Below are positions 25,968 through 36,402 of a stretch of DNA of 64,000 nt, piece after piece. The DNA lies in the NCBI RefSeq assembly GCF_030656345.1, contig NZ_JAUSNR010000046.1, positions 1-64,000 on the forward strand, written 5' to 3'. Numbering within the stretch: the first letter of the stretch is position 1; each line of letters begins with the position of its first letter. Below the pieces are notes generated by a model. The model did not search any database. It was not told where the DNA came from and was given only the letters and a program-made list of their open reading frames with translations. The position numbers were made by a program, and so were the translations under genes. Source of the stretch: Pseudotabrizicola sp. (lineage in GTDB: Bacteria > Pseudomonadota > Alphaproteobacteria > Rhodobacterales > Rhodobacteraceae).

Positions 25968-27839
25968 ATGACCAAACCCACCGACAACCCCGCCGACCCG
26001 TTCAAGAAGGCCCTTGCCGAGGCCACCAAGGTCATGGCCGATGATCCGGAGATGACCGTCACTTATTCGGTGGACCCGCCGGGGATGAACCGCGATGGCG
26101 TGCGCCTGCCGCAGGTCAGCCGCCGGATGACGCGGGATGAGGTGTTGCTCGCCCGTGGCACCGCCGATGCCTTTGCCCTGCGCCGCAAATTCCATGACGA
26201 GGCGGTGTCGAACCGCTATGCCCCCAGCGGCCAGATGGCGCGCGATATCTATGACGCGATGGAAACTGCCCGCTGTGAGGCGGTTGGTGCCCGCGCCATG
26301 CCGGGCACGGCGGGCAATATCGACGCCAAGATCGGGCATGAGGCTGACCGCAAGGGCTATGCCCAGATCACCAATGCGCAGGACGCGCCTTTGTCGGTGG
26401 CGGCCGGCTATCTGGTGCGGCATCTGGCGACGGGGCGCGATCTGCCTGCCGGGGCCGCCAATGTGATGTCCCTGTGGCGCGGTTTTATCGAAGAACAGGC
26501 CAGCGGCACATTGGAAAACATCGACCATGTGCTGGCCGATCAGGCCGCTTTTGCCCGGCTGACCCGCAAGGTGATTTCCGACCTTGGCTATGGCGACCAG
26601 CTGGGCGATGACCCCGACGCACCCGATGACGATGCCGCCGATGATCAGGCGCAGGAGGATGAAGACAGCCCTGAAAGTCAGGGTGAGGACCAGTCCGAAC
26701 AGGACGAATCCGAGGCCAGCCCCGAGCGCAGCCAGGAAGACCAGCAGGACCAGTCACAGGCGCAGGTCTCGATGGAAGACAGCGCCGATATGGAGCAGGG
26801 CGATGAGGCGGAGCTGCCCGAGGGCGAGGCCCCGCTGGAACCACCGCCCCCTGCCCCGCATTCCTCGGCCGATCCGAACTACACCGTCTATACCACCGAT
26901 TTCGATGAGGAGATCCGCGCCGAAGATCTGGCCGAACCGGCAGAACTGGAACGTCTGCGCGCTTATCTCGACCAGCAGCTCGAACCGCTGAAAGGTGCCG
27001 TCAGCCGTCTGGCCAACAAGCTGCAGCGCCGGTTGCAGGCGCAGCAGAACCGCAGCTGGGATTTTGATCTGGAAGAGGGCACGCTGGACGCGGGCCGTCT
27101 GGCGCGGGTGGTGGCGAACCCGACCACCCCACTGAGCTTCAAGCAGGAAAAGGATACCGAGTTCCGCGACACATGCGTAACGATCCTGCTCGACAACTCC
27201 GGCTCGATGCGCGGGCGCCCAATCAGCATTGCCGCCATCTGCGCCGATGTGCTGGCGCGCACGCTGGAACGGTGTTCGGTCAAGGTGGAGATTCTGGGCT
27301 TTACCACCCGCGCCTGGAAGGGCGGCCAAAGCCGCGAACGCTGGCTGGCCCAAGGGCGTCCGCAGCAGCCGGGGCGGCTGAACGATCTGCGCCACATCAT
27401 CTACAAGGGGGCCGATGCGCCCTGGCGCCGGGCGCGGCCCAATCTGGGGCTGATGATGAAAGAGGGCTTGCTGAAGGAAAACATCGACGGCGAGGCGCTG
27501 GAATGGGCGCACCGCCGCGCGGCGGCCCGGCCCGAGGCGCGCAAGATCCTGATGGTGATTTCAGACGGCGCGCCGGTGGATGACAGCAGCCTGTCAGTCA
27601 ACCCGGCGAATTTTCTGGAAAAGCACCTGCGCGACGTGATCGCCATGGTCGAACGCAAGCGCGCGGTGGAACTGATTGCCATCGGCATCGGCCATGATGT
27701 GACCCGCTATTACCAGCGCGCCGTGACCATCACCGATGTGGAACAGCTGGCTGGCGCGATGACCGAGCAGCTGGCCGGGTTGTTCGACACCGATCCACGC
27801 AAGCGCGCCCGCGTGTTGGGGATGCGCAAGACGGGGTAA
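25968..27839 (+). CDS. cobT: Aerobic cobaltochelatase subunit CobT
   Basis: A 623-residue partner of CobS. The N-terminal third is the CobT domain, a long acidic Gln/Glu/Asp/Ser-rich linker occupies roughly residues 205-300, and the C-terminal third is a von Willebrand factor A domain with MIDAS motif '[10 protein letters not shown]' (DxSxS) near residue 407. CobS and CobT form the ATPase ring that drives CobN. Start codon ATG giving [16 protein letters not shown]. The linker length is typical of the family. Confidence 0.95.
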   Translation: MTKPTDNPADPFKKALAEATKVMADDPEMTVTYSVDPPGMNRDGVRLPQVSRRMTRDEVLLARGTADAFALRRKFHDEAVSNRYAPSGQMARDIYDAMETARCEAVGARAMPGTAGNIDAKIGHEADRKGYAQITNAQDAPLSVAAGYLVRHLATGRDLPAGAANVMSLWRGFIEEQASGTLENIDHVLADQAAFARLTRKVISDLGYGDQLGDDPDAPDDDAADDQAQEDEDSPESQGEDQSEQDESEASPERSQEDQQDQSQAQVSMEDSADMEQGDEAELPEGEAPLEPPPPAPHSSADPNYTVYTTDFDEEIRAEDLAEPAELERLRAYLDQQLEPLKGAVSRLANKLQRRLQAQQNRSWDFDLEEGTLDAGRLARVVANPTTPLSFKQEKDTEFRDTCVTILLDNSGSMRGRPISIAAICADVLARTLERCSVKVEILGFTTRAWKGGQSRERWLAQGRPQQPGRLNDLRHIIYKGADAPWRRARPNLGLMMKEGLLKENIDGEALEWAHRRAAARPEARKILMVISDGAPVDDSSLSVNPANFLEKHLRDVIAMVERKRAVELIAIGIGHDVTRYYQRAVTITDVEQLAGAMTEQLAGLFDTDPRKRARVLGMRKTG

Positions 27840-27912
27840 CAGTGCACCTTTGCGGCAGGCCTTCCGCCCGGCCCCGGCGGTGCATTTGAGTATTTTGATC
27901 AAGGTGAACGTG

Positions 27913-29706
27913 ATGTTCCAGAGCTTTGACAGCCATGCCACGCCGGAACAGGGCCCGCCCCGGCTGGCAGCTCTGCGCGACGCTCTGGCGCGCGAGGGGC
28001 TGGCCGGGTTCATCATCCCGCGCGCCGATGCGCATCAGGGCGAATACGTTGCGGCGCGGGATGAGCGGTTGCAATGGCTGACCGGGTTTACCGGATCAGC
28101 CGGCTTTGCCGTGGTGCTGCCGGACATTGCGGGGGTGTTCATAGACGGGCGCTACCGTGTTCAGGTCCGGGCGCAGGTGGACCTTGAGTGCTTCACTCCG
28201 GTGTCCTGGCCTGAGGTCAGGCCCGGCGACTGGATCAGGCAGCATCTGAGCACGGGGGAGGTCGGCTTTGACCCGTGGTTGCAGACGGCGGATGAGATTG
28301 CGAGCCTGCGGGCGGTGCTGGAGCCCGCTGGGCTGGGCCTGCGGGCCACGCGCAATCAGGTGGATGCAATCTGGCCCGACCAGCCGCCTGCGCCCTGCGG
28401 GCTGGCATTCGTGCACCCCGACGCTCTGGCCGGGGAGAGCAGTGCCGACAAGCGGGCGCGGCTGGCCGAAACCCTGCGCGATGCGGGACAGTTTGCGGCG
28501 GTGATCACCCTGCCCGACTCGATCTGCTGGCTGCTGAACATCCGTGGCGCGGATGTGCCGAAAAACCCGGTGCTGCACGGCTTTGCCATCTTGCAGGATG
28601 ATGGCCACGTGACCCTGTTCACTGACCCTGCCAAGCTGGACGAGGCCACGCGCGCCCACCTTGGCCCAGAGGTCAGCCTGTGCCCGCCCGCCGCCTTTGT
28701 GCCCGCGCTGCGCACGCTGTCCGGGCCGGTGCGGGTGGACCGGGGCACAGCGCCGCTGGCGGTCAGCGAGGAGCTGACCGATGCGGGGACAGAGGTGGCC
28801 TGGGGCGATGACCCCTGCCGCCTGCCAAAGGCCCGCAAGACGGCGGCCGAGATTGCAGGCATGCGCGAGGCCCATCTGCGCGACGGGGCGGCGATGGTGG
28901 CGTTTCTGGCCTGGCTGGACCGCCAGCCGCCGGATACGCTGACCGAGATTGATGTGGTGACGGCCTTGGAAGGCTTTCGCCGCGCCACCAATGCGCTGCA
29001 TGACATCAGCTTTGACACCATCTGCGGTGCCGGGCCGAATGGGGCCATCATGCATTACCGCGTGACGCGCGAGACCAATCGCACGGTGCGCAACAACGAA
29101 CTGCTGCTGGTGGATTCAGGCGCGCAATACCGCGACGGCACCACTGACATCACCCGCACGGTTGCGGTTGGTGACCCGGGGGATGAGGCGCGGGCCTGCT
29201 ATACCCGGGTGTTGCAGGGCATGATCGCCATTTCGCGCGCGCGCTTTCCCAAGGGTGTGGCGGGCCGGGATCTGGACCCGCTGGCGCGGTTTGCGCTGTG
29301 GGTGGCGGGGCAGGATTTCGACCACGGCACCGGCCATGGGGTGGGCGCGTTCCTGTCGGTGCACGAAGGGCCACAACGGCTGAGCCGGTTGTCAGAGGTG
29401 CCGCTGGAACCGGGGATGATCCTGTCGAACGAACCGGGCTATTACCGTGAAGGCGCCTTCGGCATCCGGCTGGAAAACCTGATTGTGGTGCAGGTGGCCC
29501 CCGGTCTGGGCGACAACCGCGCGCAGTATTCGTTCGAGACGCTGACCTTTGTGCCGCTGGACCGGCGGCTGATCGTGACGGCGATGCTGTCACCGGATGA
29601 GCGGGTCTGGCTGGACGCCTACCACGCCGAGGTGCTGGCGAAGATCGGGCCGCGTGTGTCGGGCGATGTGCTGGACTGGCTGACGGCGGCTTGCGCGCCG
29701 CTTTAA
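27913..29706 (+). CDS. Xaa-Pro aminopeptidase, M24B family
   Basis: A 597-residue metallopeptidase of the long, three-domain aminopeptidase P type. Two creatinase-like N-terminal domains precede the catalytic pita-bread domain, with metal ligands in 'LLLVDSGAQYRDGTTDITRT', 'HGTGHGVGAFLSVHE' and 'NEPGYY'. It removes N-terminal residues before proline in the cytoplasm. I chose the ATG giving MFQSFDSHA, with AAGGTG upstream; a start at 27850 adds an implausible leader. Its stop overlaps that of convergent sufE. Confidence 0.93.
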   Translation: MFQSFDSHATPEQGPPRLAALRDALAREGLAGFIIPRADAHQGEYVAARDERLQWLTGFTGSAGFAVVLPDIAGVFIDGRYRVQVRAQVDLECFTPVSWPEVRPGDWIRQHLSTGEVGFDPWLQTADEIASLRAVLEPAGLGLRATRNQVDAIWPDQPPAPCGLAFVHPDALAGESSADKRARLAETLRDAGQFAAVITLPDSICWLLNIRGADVPKNPVLHGFAILQDDGHVTLFTDPAKLDEATRAHLGPEVSLCPPAAFVPALRTLSGPVRVDRGTAPLAVSEELTDAGTEVAWGDDPCRLPKARKTAAEIAGMREAHLRDGAAMVAFLAWLDRQPPDTLTEIDVVTALEGFRRATNALHDISFDTICGAGPNGAIMHYRVTRETNRTVRNNELLLVDSGAQYRDGTTDITRTVAVGDPGDEARACYTRVLQGMIAISRARFPKGVAGRDLDPLARFALWVAGQDFDHGTGHGVGAFLSVHEGPQRLSRLSEVPLEPGMILSNEPGYYREGAFGIRLENLIVVQVAPGLGDNRAQYSFETLTFVPLDRRLIVTAMLSPDERVWLDAYHAEVLAKIGPRVSGDVLDWLTAACAPL

Positions 29707-30110
29707 GCGGTCGCCGCCACCGACCGGATGCGGTCGACCATCGCGCGCAGCCCGTTTGACCGCTGCGCCGACAGGTGGTCGTTCAACCCCAACCGCCCGA
29801 GTTCCGCCGGGGCGTCGATGGCCACCACCTGACCCACCGGCACGCCGGAATACAGCGCGTGCAGAATGGCGATCAGCCCGCGCACGATCATCGCATCGCT
29901 TTCGCCCTGAAAATCGAAGCGCCCGTCGGTCACCACCGGGCGCAGCCAGACCTGACTGGCGCAGCCGTCAACCTTCAGCGCAGGCACCTTGAATTCATCG
30001 GGCAAGGGCGGCATCGCCTTGCCCAGCTCGATCACATGGCGATAGCGGTCTTCCCAATCGTCGAGAAAATCGAAGGTTTCGGCAATGTCTTCAAAGGCGG
30101 GGGTGGCCAT
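29703..30110 (-). CDS. sufE: SufE family cysteine-desulfurase activator
   Basis: A 135-residue SufE-like protein. SufE accepts persulfide sulfur from SufS and passes it to Fe-S assembly. The conserved active cysteine is C50 in 'KVDGCASQVWL', and the C-terminal 'LNDHLSAQRSNGLRAMVDRIR' matches the family. AAAGGAG precedes the ATG. It stands apart from any suf operon in this window. Confidence 0.93.
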   Translation of the reverse strand: MATPAFEDIAETFDFLDDWEDRYRHVIELGKAMPPLPDEFKVPALKVDGCASQVWLRPVVTDGRFDFQGESDAMIVRGLIAILHALYSGVPVGQVVAIDAPAELGRLGLNDHLSAQRSNGLRAMVDRIRSVAATA

Positions 30111-30245
30111 GGGCGGGGCTCCTTTGCGACAGGAGGTAATGCCCCACCCGGCATTGGTCCAGCCCCTTTGGGTCAAATCAACAGCCGCCCTTTTCAAAAG
30201 CAGGCTGATCGGCTACCCAAGATCAAAGCGAAGAGGGATGGACCT

Positions 30246-30701
30246 ATGAAACGACCTGTGACCGCCGCCCTTGTTGCCGTTCTGGTTCTGACATCCTGCG
30301 GGGCGGTGCGCGAGTCGCGGCTGAACCCGTTCAACTGGTTTGGCCGGTCAGAGCGGGTGGAAACCATCGCGCCGCTGCAACGGACCGTCGATCCGCGCCT
30401 GCTGGTGGCGGATGTGGCCGAGCTGAGCATCGAACCCTATACCGGCGGGGCGATCGTGCGCGCGACCGGGGTGATGGAAAGTCAGGGCTGGTGGAACGCC
30501 GAACTGGTCGAGGTGGAAGGCGACGATCCGACGCATCTGGTGCTGGATTTCCGCATCCTGCCCCCGGTCACCCAAACGGCGGTCGGCAACACCCGCACGC
30601 GCGAGGTGACGGCCGCGACGACCATCAACCCGCGCCGGCTGGAAGATATCAGCCGCGTGACCGTGCAGGGCGAGCGGTCGGCGCGTACGACACGCCGCTA
30701 A
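30246..30701 (+). CDS. Putative lipoprotein
   Basis: A 151-residue protein with a lipoprotein signal peptide ('MKRPVTAALVAVLVLTSC', lipobox L-T-S-C at residues 15-18). The mature part has no family I can name; it contains 'LNPFNWFGRSERVETIAP', a segment shared by small lipoproteins of Rhodobacterales, and a predicted beta-rich region. No cysteine other than the lipid-anchored one. Likely membrane-anchored in the periplasm. Confidence 0.75.
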   Translation: MKRPVTAALVAVLVLTSCGAVRESRLNPFNWFGRSERVETIAPLQRTVDPRLLVADVAELSIEPYTGGAIVRATGVMESQGWWNAELVEVEGDDPTHLVLDFRILPPVTQTAVGNTRTREVTAATTINPRRLEDISRVTVQGERSARTTRR

Positions 30702-30741
30702 GGGTTTGGGGCGCCGGTCAGGTTCCGGCGCGCCGCTGCGC

Positions 30742-31899
30742 TTACAGCCGGATCACCCGCACTTCGCTGCCCTTGGCCGACAGGGCAATCTCGCCCCGGC
30801 ACAGGGCCAGCGCGTCATTGCCAAAAGCTTCCTTGCGCCAGCCGCCAAGCGCCTCGACCTCGCGGCCACCGGCAGCGATGGCGTCAAGGTCTGACGACGA
30901 TGCGATCAGTTTCGGGGCAACGCCAAGGCTTTCCGACTTGGCTTTCAGCAGCACGCGCAGCAGATCGGCCAGTGCCGGGTTGACCTGAATCTGCTCGCGC
31001 TCATCGGCGACCTTTGGCATGTCTTCCGGCTTCATCGCCAGCCCGGCCTTGACGGCGGCCAGAATGCCATCGGCAATCTCGGGCTTGCGCCCTTCGCGCA
31101 TCAGCAGGCGCGACCGGCCCAACTCCTCAACCGAAGTTGGCCGGGTCGAGGCCAGTTCGAGCAGGGCATCGTCCTTCATCACCCGGCTGCGTGGCACGTT
31201 GTTTTTCTGCGCATATTCCTCGCGGAACCGCGCCAACTCTTTGACCACGGCCAGAAACCGGCCCGAGGTGGTACGGGTTTTGATCCGCAGCCAGGCCTCT
31301 TCCGGGGTGGTGGTGTAGGTTTCGGGATTGACCAGCACCGCCAGCTCTTCGCCCACCCAGTGCGAGCGGCCATTCTTGGCCAGCTGCGCCGCCAGCCATT
31401 CATAGATCACCCGCAGATGGGTGACATCGGCCAGCGCATATTCCTTTTGCGCATCGGTCAGCGGGCGGCGCGACCAGTCGGTAAAGCGGCTGGTCTTGTC
31501 AAGGTTTTCCTTGGCAATCTTGCGCACCAGCGTCTCGTAGCCCACCTGTTCGCCAAAGCCGCAGACCATGGCCGCGATCTGGGTGTCGAACAGCGGTTCG
31601 GGGAAGACATTGCCCTCAACGAAGAAGATCTCCAGATCCTGCCGGGCGGCGTGGAACACCTTGACCGTCGCCTTGTGGCGAAAGAGGTCATACAGCGGCT
31701 CCATGCTCATCGCCTCGCCCTCGATCGGGTCGACCAGAACCGCGTCGCCGGTCTTGCCGGGCAGCGCCATCTGGATCAGGCACAGCTTTGACCAATAGGT
31801 CCGCTCGCGCAGGAACTCGGTGTCGATCGTCACATAAGGTTGGGATTTTGCCGCCTCGCAAAAGGCTGCGAGGTCTTCGGTGGTGGTAATCGTGCGCAT
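30742..31899 (-). CDS. rnd: Ribonuclease D
   Basis: A 385-residue 3'-5' exoribonuclease acting on tRNA precursors and other small RNAs. The DEDDy exonuclease motifs are 'VTIDTEFLRERTYW' (I), 'VFHAARQDLEIFF' (II) and 'YALADVTHLRVIYEWL' (III). An HRDC domain follows around residues 210-290 ('REEYAQKNNVPRSRVMKDDAL'). Length fits RNase D (about 375-390). It converges on the lipoprotein gene. Confidence 0.95.
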   Translation of the reverse strand: MRTITTTEDLAAFCEAAKSQPYVTIDTEFLRERTYWSKLCLIQMALPGKTGDAVLVDPIEGEAMSMEPLYDLFRHKATVKVFHAARQDLEIFFVEGNVFPEPLFDTQIAAMVCGFGEQVGYETLVRKIAKENLDKTSRFTDWSRRPLTDAQKEYALADVTHLRVIYEWLAAQLAKNGRSHWVGEELAVLVNPETYTTTPEEAWLRIKTRTTSGRFLAVVKELARFREEYAQKNNVPRSRVMKDDALLELASTRPTSVEELGRSRLLMREGRKPEIADGILAAVKAGLAMKPEDMPKVADEREQIQVNPALADLLRVLLKAKSESLGVAPKLIASSSDLDAIAAGGREVEALGGWRKEAFGNDALALCRGEIALSAKGSEVRVIRL

Positions 31900-32069
31900 C
31901 GGTCGCGTCTTTCAAGGGGCCGCGGGGGCATCCCGCAACAAGTGTCCTTTCGCTATAGGCGGCAGCCCTCCCCTTGAAAAGCCCCAGATCCAATTTTACG
32001 GGCTTTCGCTGCGACAGATGGGGGCAAGGCTGCTAGATTTCCCGGCAGGCAGAGCAGAAATCACACCCT

Positions 32070-33068
32070 ATGGCACAAGTAGAACTGTTCCTGCGTGGCG
32101 ATCAGATCGCCACGTATCAATCACTTGCGTCTTCCGGCAACGGGGATGACATGCAGGTCACCCTGACCGGGGTGGAAACGCTGGGTGCATCCGACAGCTA
32201 TTTCCGCGTGGTGGTGCGTCAGGTCAATGATGGCGAGGGCAACTTCAGCAACGGTCAGTTTGTCGACATCTATGCCTGGCCGGAAGATGACCCGCCGGGC
32301 CCGGCGCTGTACAGCAGCCTGAACCCGCAACACGACCAGTATCAGGGCCGGGCCTCCTCTGGCGGGCATCAGATTTTCACCAACCCTGCCAATATCGTGT
32401 TCCAGATCAACGGGATCACGGCAGGCACGGTGCAGTACGGGCCGGGGGCTGACCCGCCCCGCGCGGAAAAGCTGCCGTTCAACGGATTTGAACAAAGCCC
32501 GCCTGCGATTCCCTGCTTTGTTGCAGGCACGCTGATCCTGACCAGTCGCGGCATGCTGGGGGTAGAGGGGCTTCGCCCCGGCGATCTGGTGCAGACCATG
32601 GACAATGGCTATCGCCCCGTGGTCTGGGCCGGGCGGCGCACGGTCTGCGGGCTGGGGTCGATGGCCCCCGTGCGGATTGCCGCCGGGGCGGCGGGCAACC
32701 AGCGCGATCTGCTGGTATCGCCGCAACACCGGATGCTGGTCACCGGCTGGCCGTCCGAACTGACGATGGGCGAGCGTGAAACCTTTGCCGCCGCCCGGCA
32801 TCTGATCAACGGGCGCACGATCCGCCGCTTGCGCAGACCGACGGTCACCTATGTGCATCTGTTGTGCGAAGATCATCAGGTGATCTTTGCCGAAGGCGCG
32901 CCGACCGAAAGCCTGTTCGCCGGGGGATCGGCGCTTTCAGCCTTTGACCCGCGCGCGCGCGACGAGATCCGCCGGTTGTTCCCGGCGCTGTGTCCGGTCA
33001 GCGGCACCGGAACCGGGCTCGCCCGTCCGGTGCTGCCGCCGGTGGCGGCACGTCTGGCGGGGCTTTGA
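32070..33068 (+). CDS. Hint-domain protein
   Basis: A 332-residue protein. Residues 1-145 form a beta-rich N-terminal domain of unknown type with no signal peptide. From residue 147 a Hint_2 domain begins 'IPCFVAGTLILTSRGMLGVE', with nucleophilic Cys149, then 'LRPGDLVQTMDNGYRPVVWAG', 'VSPQHRMLVTG' and 'LLCEDHQVIFAEGAPTESLF'. Hint domains catalyse N-S acyl shift and self-cleavage; in Rhodobacterales many standalone copies exist with no defined substrate. No downstream intein partner is seen, and the domain runs nearly to the C-terminus. Confidence 0.85.
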   Translation: MAQVELFLRGDQIATYQSLASSGNGDDMQVTLTGVETLGASDSYFRVVVRQVNDGEGNFSNGQFVDIYAWPEDDPPGPALYSSLNPQHDQYQGRASSGGHQIFTNPANIVFQINGITAGTVQYGPGADPPRAEKLPFNGFEQSPPAIPCFVAGTLILTSRGMLGVEGLRPGDLVQTMDNGYRPVVWAGRRTVCGLGSMAPVRIAAGAAGNQRDLLVSPQHRMLVTGWPSELTMGERETFAAARHLINGRTIRRLRRPTVTYVHLLCEDHQVIFAEGAPTESLFAGGSALSAFDPRARDEIRRLFPALCPVSGTGTGLARPVLPPVAARLAGL

Positions 33069-33166
33069 CGCAGGTCGCGTCCTGACCGGCTCCGGTCAAA
33101 CGCAACATGCTCTGGCGCAGTCTGTTTATCCAGCCGCATCAGAAATGGCAGCGCATTGCGCAATCC

Positions 33167-33258
33167 GGTTTGCCCCCCTCGGGGCAAACCAGACCTGTCG
33201 CGCAGAGCAATATCGGGCTGGAAGCGGGACGCAAATCCACCACGGATGCGCGTCCCGC
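33167..33258. terminator. Two hairpins between Hint gene and phosphodiesterase gene
   Basis: GGTTTGCCCC (33167-33176) pairs perfectly with GGGGCAAACC (33181-33190) across four bases. A second inverted repeat, GCGGGACGC (33224-33232) with GCGTCCCGC (33250-33258), follows. They lie between convergent genes, one near each 3' end, so they probably serve as terminators, although neither has a clear T-run. Confidence 0.6.
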
Positions 33259-33274
33259 CTCTGGCCTGACTGTA

Positions 33275-34321
33275 TCAGGCAGCTTTGCGACGGGCGAAGG
33301 CAAGCGCCCCAAGGCCCCCAAGCAGCAACAGACCGCCTGCAGGCAGCGGCACAGGTGACGGTGGCAGAAGCGCATCCACGCTTGCACGGACGCGATCCGT
33401 GTAGTCAGTGAAAAATCCGTCATAGCCCAGCTGGAACAATGCGGCGATCTGCGCATCCGAGGCCTCTTGGGTCAGCGGACGCAAGGTATAGCCGTGGACG
33501 ATCAGGCCAAGCGCATGGGCCGCATCGACAAAACCCTGGGTCAGGGCCTGCCCGGACAGGCTGACGCCCACCCCGTCCGCAAACGTGGCAATCTCGGCCA
33601 GGGTCATGCCGCCAATGCTGTACTCGCCGGATGCCAACAGCGAAACGCCGCCGAGAGCGGCAAGGCGCTGGCTGCTGCCTTCCTCTTCCTGAATCTTGGC
33701 AATCGCGCGCAGGGCGTTCAGATCAAAGCTCTGGATGAACACCTTGTCATTCGCGCTGTTGAAGCCAGCCGCGTTCAAATGCTGGACAATCTGGCGGCTT
33801 CCGGCTTCCGATGTCGGCGATTTCGCCTCGGGGTAGATGCCGATCTGGGTTCCGTTGGCCGTGTTGTAGTCTACCAGAAAATCAAGAACCTCCTGGAAGG
33901 TCGGCACACGGTAGGGGTTGTCCATCGACGGCGTAAAGCCGGGATAGGTGGTGCCTGCCTGCGGGCCGCGCGGCGTGACCGTCAGTTGCTGGATCTCGGC
34001 ATAGGTGAAGTTGCCGACCGGCTCATTCTCGCGTCCCGGAAACACGGTGGCGACGTTCGTCGTGCCTTTCAGCGTTGTATCGTGCATCGCAACCAGAACA
34101 CCATCCTTGGTCAGCGCAAGGTCGGGTTCGATATAGTCCGCACCCATTTGGATCGCGAGCTGGTAGCCGCCAAGCGTATGCTCTGGCAAATACCCCGCCG
34201 CCCCGCGATGGGCGATCACAATCGGGGCCTGCCCGTCAAGCGTGTTCAGGGTTGCCGCACCGACAGTGCCGGTCAGACCCAAGGCGGCGATCAATGCCGC
34301 CGCGAGGACGTGAAATTTCAT
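33275..34321 (-). CDS. Secreted glycerophosphodiester phosphodiesterase with VPLPA-CTERM tail
   Basis: A 348-residue protein with a signal peptide (residues 1-22) and a GDPD TIM-barrel. Catalytic features are 'VIAHRGAAGYLPEHT' (His38, Arg39), metal ligands in 'YIEPDLALTKDG' (Glu65, Asp67) and His80 in 'VAMHDTTL'. It hydrolyses glycerophosphodiesters. The last 26 residues, 'SPVPLPAGGLLLLGGLGALA' then 'FARRKAA', form a VPLPA-CTERM sorting signal: short motif, membrane helix, basic end, recognised by exosortase-type enzymes. AAAGGA precedes the ATG. The protein is expected at the cell surface or released after processing. Confidence 0.9.
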   Translation of the reverse strand: MKFHVLAAALIAALGLTGTVGAATLNTLDGQAPIVIAHRGAAGYLPEHTLGGYQLAIQMGADYIEPDLALTKDGVLVAMHDTTLKGTTNVATVFPGRENEPVGNFTYAEIQQLTVTPRGPQAGTTYPGFTPSMDNPYRVPTFQEVLDFLVDYNTANGTQIGIYPEAKSPTSEAGSRQIVQHLNAAGFNSANDKVFIQSFDLNALRAIAKIQEEEGSSQRLAALGGVSLLASGEYSIGGMTLAEIATFADGVGVSLSGQALTQGFVDAAHALGLIVHGYTLRPLTQEASDAQIAALFQLGYDGFFTDYTDRVRASVDALLPPSPVPLPAGGLLLLGGLGALAFARRKAA

Positions 34322-34506
34322 GTTGGTTCCTTTCAAGCTGTGCCCGTTAACGAATTGGACACGCTTGTGCGGCTACCAGCGGCACGTGACAGGATTGTTG
34401 CGCCAATGCGAACAATTTTACACAGGGTTGACCGACAAGCCCTGCCCAAACGTGGGAGCGGGCCATGTTCGGGCCGGGACTGAAACACAGGTTCGCCTGT
34501 GGCCGG

Positions 34507-35106
34507 TTATTGATCCCGATCCAGAAACAGGGGCTTCCGCTGGCCCGCCACAAAGCGGCGCAGCACCAGCGGATACAGCCGGTGCTCCTGCACCAGCACC
34601 CGGGCCGACAGGCTGTCTGCGGTATCATCTGCCAGAACCGGCACCACGGCCTGCCCCAGCACCGGGCCTGCGTCCAGTTCCGCCGTCACCTCATGCACCG
34701 TGCATCCGGCCTGGGTGTCGCCCGCGTCCAGCGCGCGCTGATGGGTGTGCAACCCTGGGTACTTCGGCAGCAAGGACGGGTGGATGTTCAGCATCCGCCC
34801 GTCAAACCGGCGCACAAAATCCGGGGTCAGCACCCGCATGAACCCGGCAAGGCACAGCACATCCGGGTTTGCCGCAAGGATGGGCTTCAAAAGCTCGGCC
34901 TCGAACGCGGCGCGGTCGCGGCCAAAGCCGCGATGATCCACCGCAACCGTGGCCACCCCGAGGGCAGCCGCCGATGCCAACCCCGCCGCCTGCGGGTCAT
35001 TGGAGGCCACCAGCACCGGCTGCGCATAGCCATTCGCCAGCATATCCTGCACCAGCCGCAGCATGTTGGAGCCACCCCCGGAAATCAGGATGGCAACCCG
35101 TGTCAC
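34507..35106 (-). CDS. purN: Phosphoribosylglycinamide formyltransferase
   Basis: A 199-residue folate-dependent GAR transformylase of purine synthesis. It starts '[15 protein letters not shown]' and has '[30 protein letters not shown]' with the catalytic Asn-His, then the Asp in '[17 protein letters not shown]'. It overlaps purM by ATGA, giving a purM-purN operon as in many bacteria. Confidence 0.96.
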   Translation of the reverse strand: MTRVAILISGGGSNMLRLVQDMLANGYAQPVLVASNDPQAAGLASAAALGVATVAVDHRGFGRDRAAFEAELLKPILAANPDVLCLAGFMRVLTPDFVRRFDGRMLNIHPSLLPKYPGLHTHQRALDAGDTQAGCTVHEVTAELDAGPVLGQAVVPVLADDTADSLSARVLVQEHRLYPLVLRRFVAGQRKPLFLDRDQ

Positions 35107-36149
35107 AGCAGGCGGCCCGTGTAGATCACGCCTTCGCCTTCAACGACCTGACCCATGCGGATCACAGTCTCACCCTCGGCCTGCAGCAGTGCGGTCAGCG
35201 CCTCGGCACGGTCTGCGGCCACCACCAGCATCATGCCGATGCCGCAGTTGAAGGTTTTCAGCAGTTCCGGCTCTGACATGTTCGCCGTGCGCGCCAGCCA
35301 GCCGAACACCGGCGGCAGATCCCAGGCATCCAGATCAATCTGACAGGCCAGGCCTTCGGGGAGCACCCGCGGCGGGTTTTCGGTCAGCCCGCCGCCGGTG
35401 ATATGGGCCAGCGCATGCACCCCCCCGGCCCGCACCGCTGCCAAAGATTGCTTTACATACAACCGTGTAGGGGCCAGCAGCGCCGCGCCCAAGGTGCCGT
35501 CGCTGAACGGCGAGTCTGCGTCCCACGCCAGCCCCGACAATTCCACCACCTTGCGCACAAAGCTGTAGCCGTTGGAATGCACGCCGTTGGACGCCAGACC
35601 CAGCAGCACATCGCCCTGCCCCACCCCGGATGGCAGATCGGCCCCGCGTTCCATCGCGCCGACAGCAAAGCCGGCAAGGTCGAAATCGCCGCCATGATAC
35701 ATGCCCGGCATTTCCGCCGTCTCGCCCCCGATCAGCGCGCAACCGCTTGCTTCGCAGCCCGCCGCGATGCCGGTGATGATGCGGGTCGCCTGATCCAGTT
35801 CCAGCTTGCCGGTGGCGAAATAATCAAGGAAAAACAAGGGCTCTGCCCCCTGACACACCAGATCGTTGACACACATCGCCACCAGATCGACGCCGATGGT
35901 ATCGACATTGCCGGTATCAATCGCGATCCGCAGCTTGGTGCCCACGCCATCGGTGGCGGCCACAAGGATCGGATCGGCATAGCCCGCGCCCTTCAGGTCA
36001 AACAGCGCGCCAAAGCCGCCCAGGCCCCCCATGGTGCCCGACCGCATCGTGCGTTTGGCCGCTGGCTTGATCCGTTCGATCAGGGCATTGCCCGCGTCAA
36101 TATCCACACCCGCATCGGCATAGGTCAACCCGTTGTGGCCTTTGGTCAT
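35103..36149 (-). CDS. purM: Phosphoribosylformylglycinamidine cyclo-ligase
   Basis: A 348-residue AIR synthetase of purine synthesis. Landmarks are '[17 protein letters not shown]' at the N-terminus, '[15 protein letters not shown]', '[18 protein letters not shown]' and '[15 protein letters not shown]'. The start MTKGHNG has GGAGA upstream; longer readings into the promoter add an implausible leader. Length matches the family (about 345). Confidence 0.96.
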   Translation of the reverse strand: MTKGHNGLTYADAGVDIDAGNALIERIKPAAKRTMRSGTMGGLGGFGALFDLKGAGYADPILVAATDGVGTKLRIAIDTGNVDTIGVDLVAMCVNDLVCQGAEPLFFLDYFATGKLELDQATRIITGIAAGCEASGCALIGGETAEMPGMYHGGDFDLAGFAVGAMERGADLPSGVGQGDVLLGLASNGVHSNGYSFVRKVVELSGLAWDADSPFSDGTLGAALLAPTRLYVKQSLAAVRAGGVHALAHITGGGLTENPPRVLPEGLACQIDLDAWDLPPVFGWLARTANMSEPELLKTFNCGIGMMLVVAADRAEALTALLQAEGETVIRMGQVVEGEGVIYTGRLL

Positions 36150-36362
36150 TGCCCGTCTCCGTTCAGGGAATCCGCTGTTGGGGTCCTTTACGCGTTTCCC
36201 GATTTGGGCGCAACAAACCAACCCGCTTCGGGGTATGGTGCGCGTATGGTTCAGGTATGGGATACGTATGGCAAACGTCATGACGTGTGTGCGGCGCGCT
36301 TGGGTCGCAACAAAGGTGACGGGCTATCGCCGGAGTTGCCCCCGATCCTGACGCACCCAACC

Positions 36363-36390
36363 TTGACCCGCCCGTCTGATCTGCTAGGCA
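36363..36390 (+). promoter_or_regulatory. Probable sigma-70 promoter of the tRNA gene
   Basis: TTGACC (36363-36368) and TAGGCA (36385-36390), 16 bases apart, end 12 bases before the tRNA 5' end. The -35 matches consensus at five positions; the -10 is weak, as is common for this group. Confidence 0.5.
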
Positions 36391-36402
36391 AGGCAGCGGT
36401 AC

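Noticed and set aside
28096..29055. Antisense frames over the M24B peptidase gene
   Set aside because: Shadows of a gene with complete metal-binding motifs.
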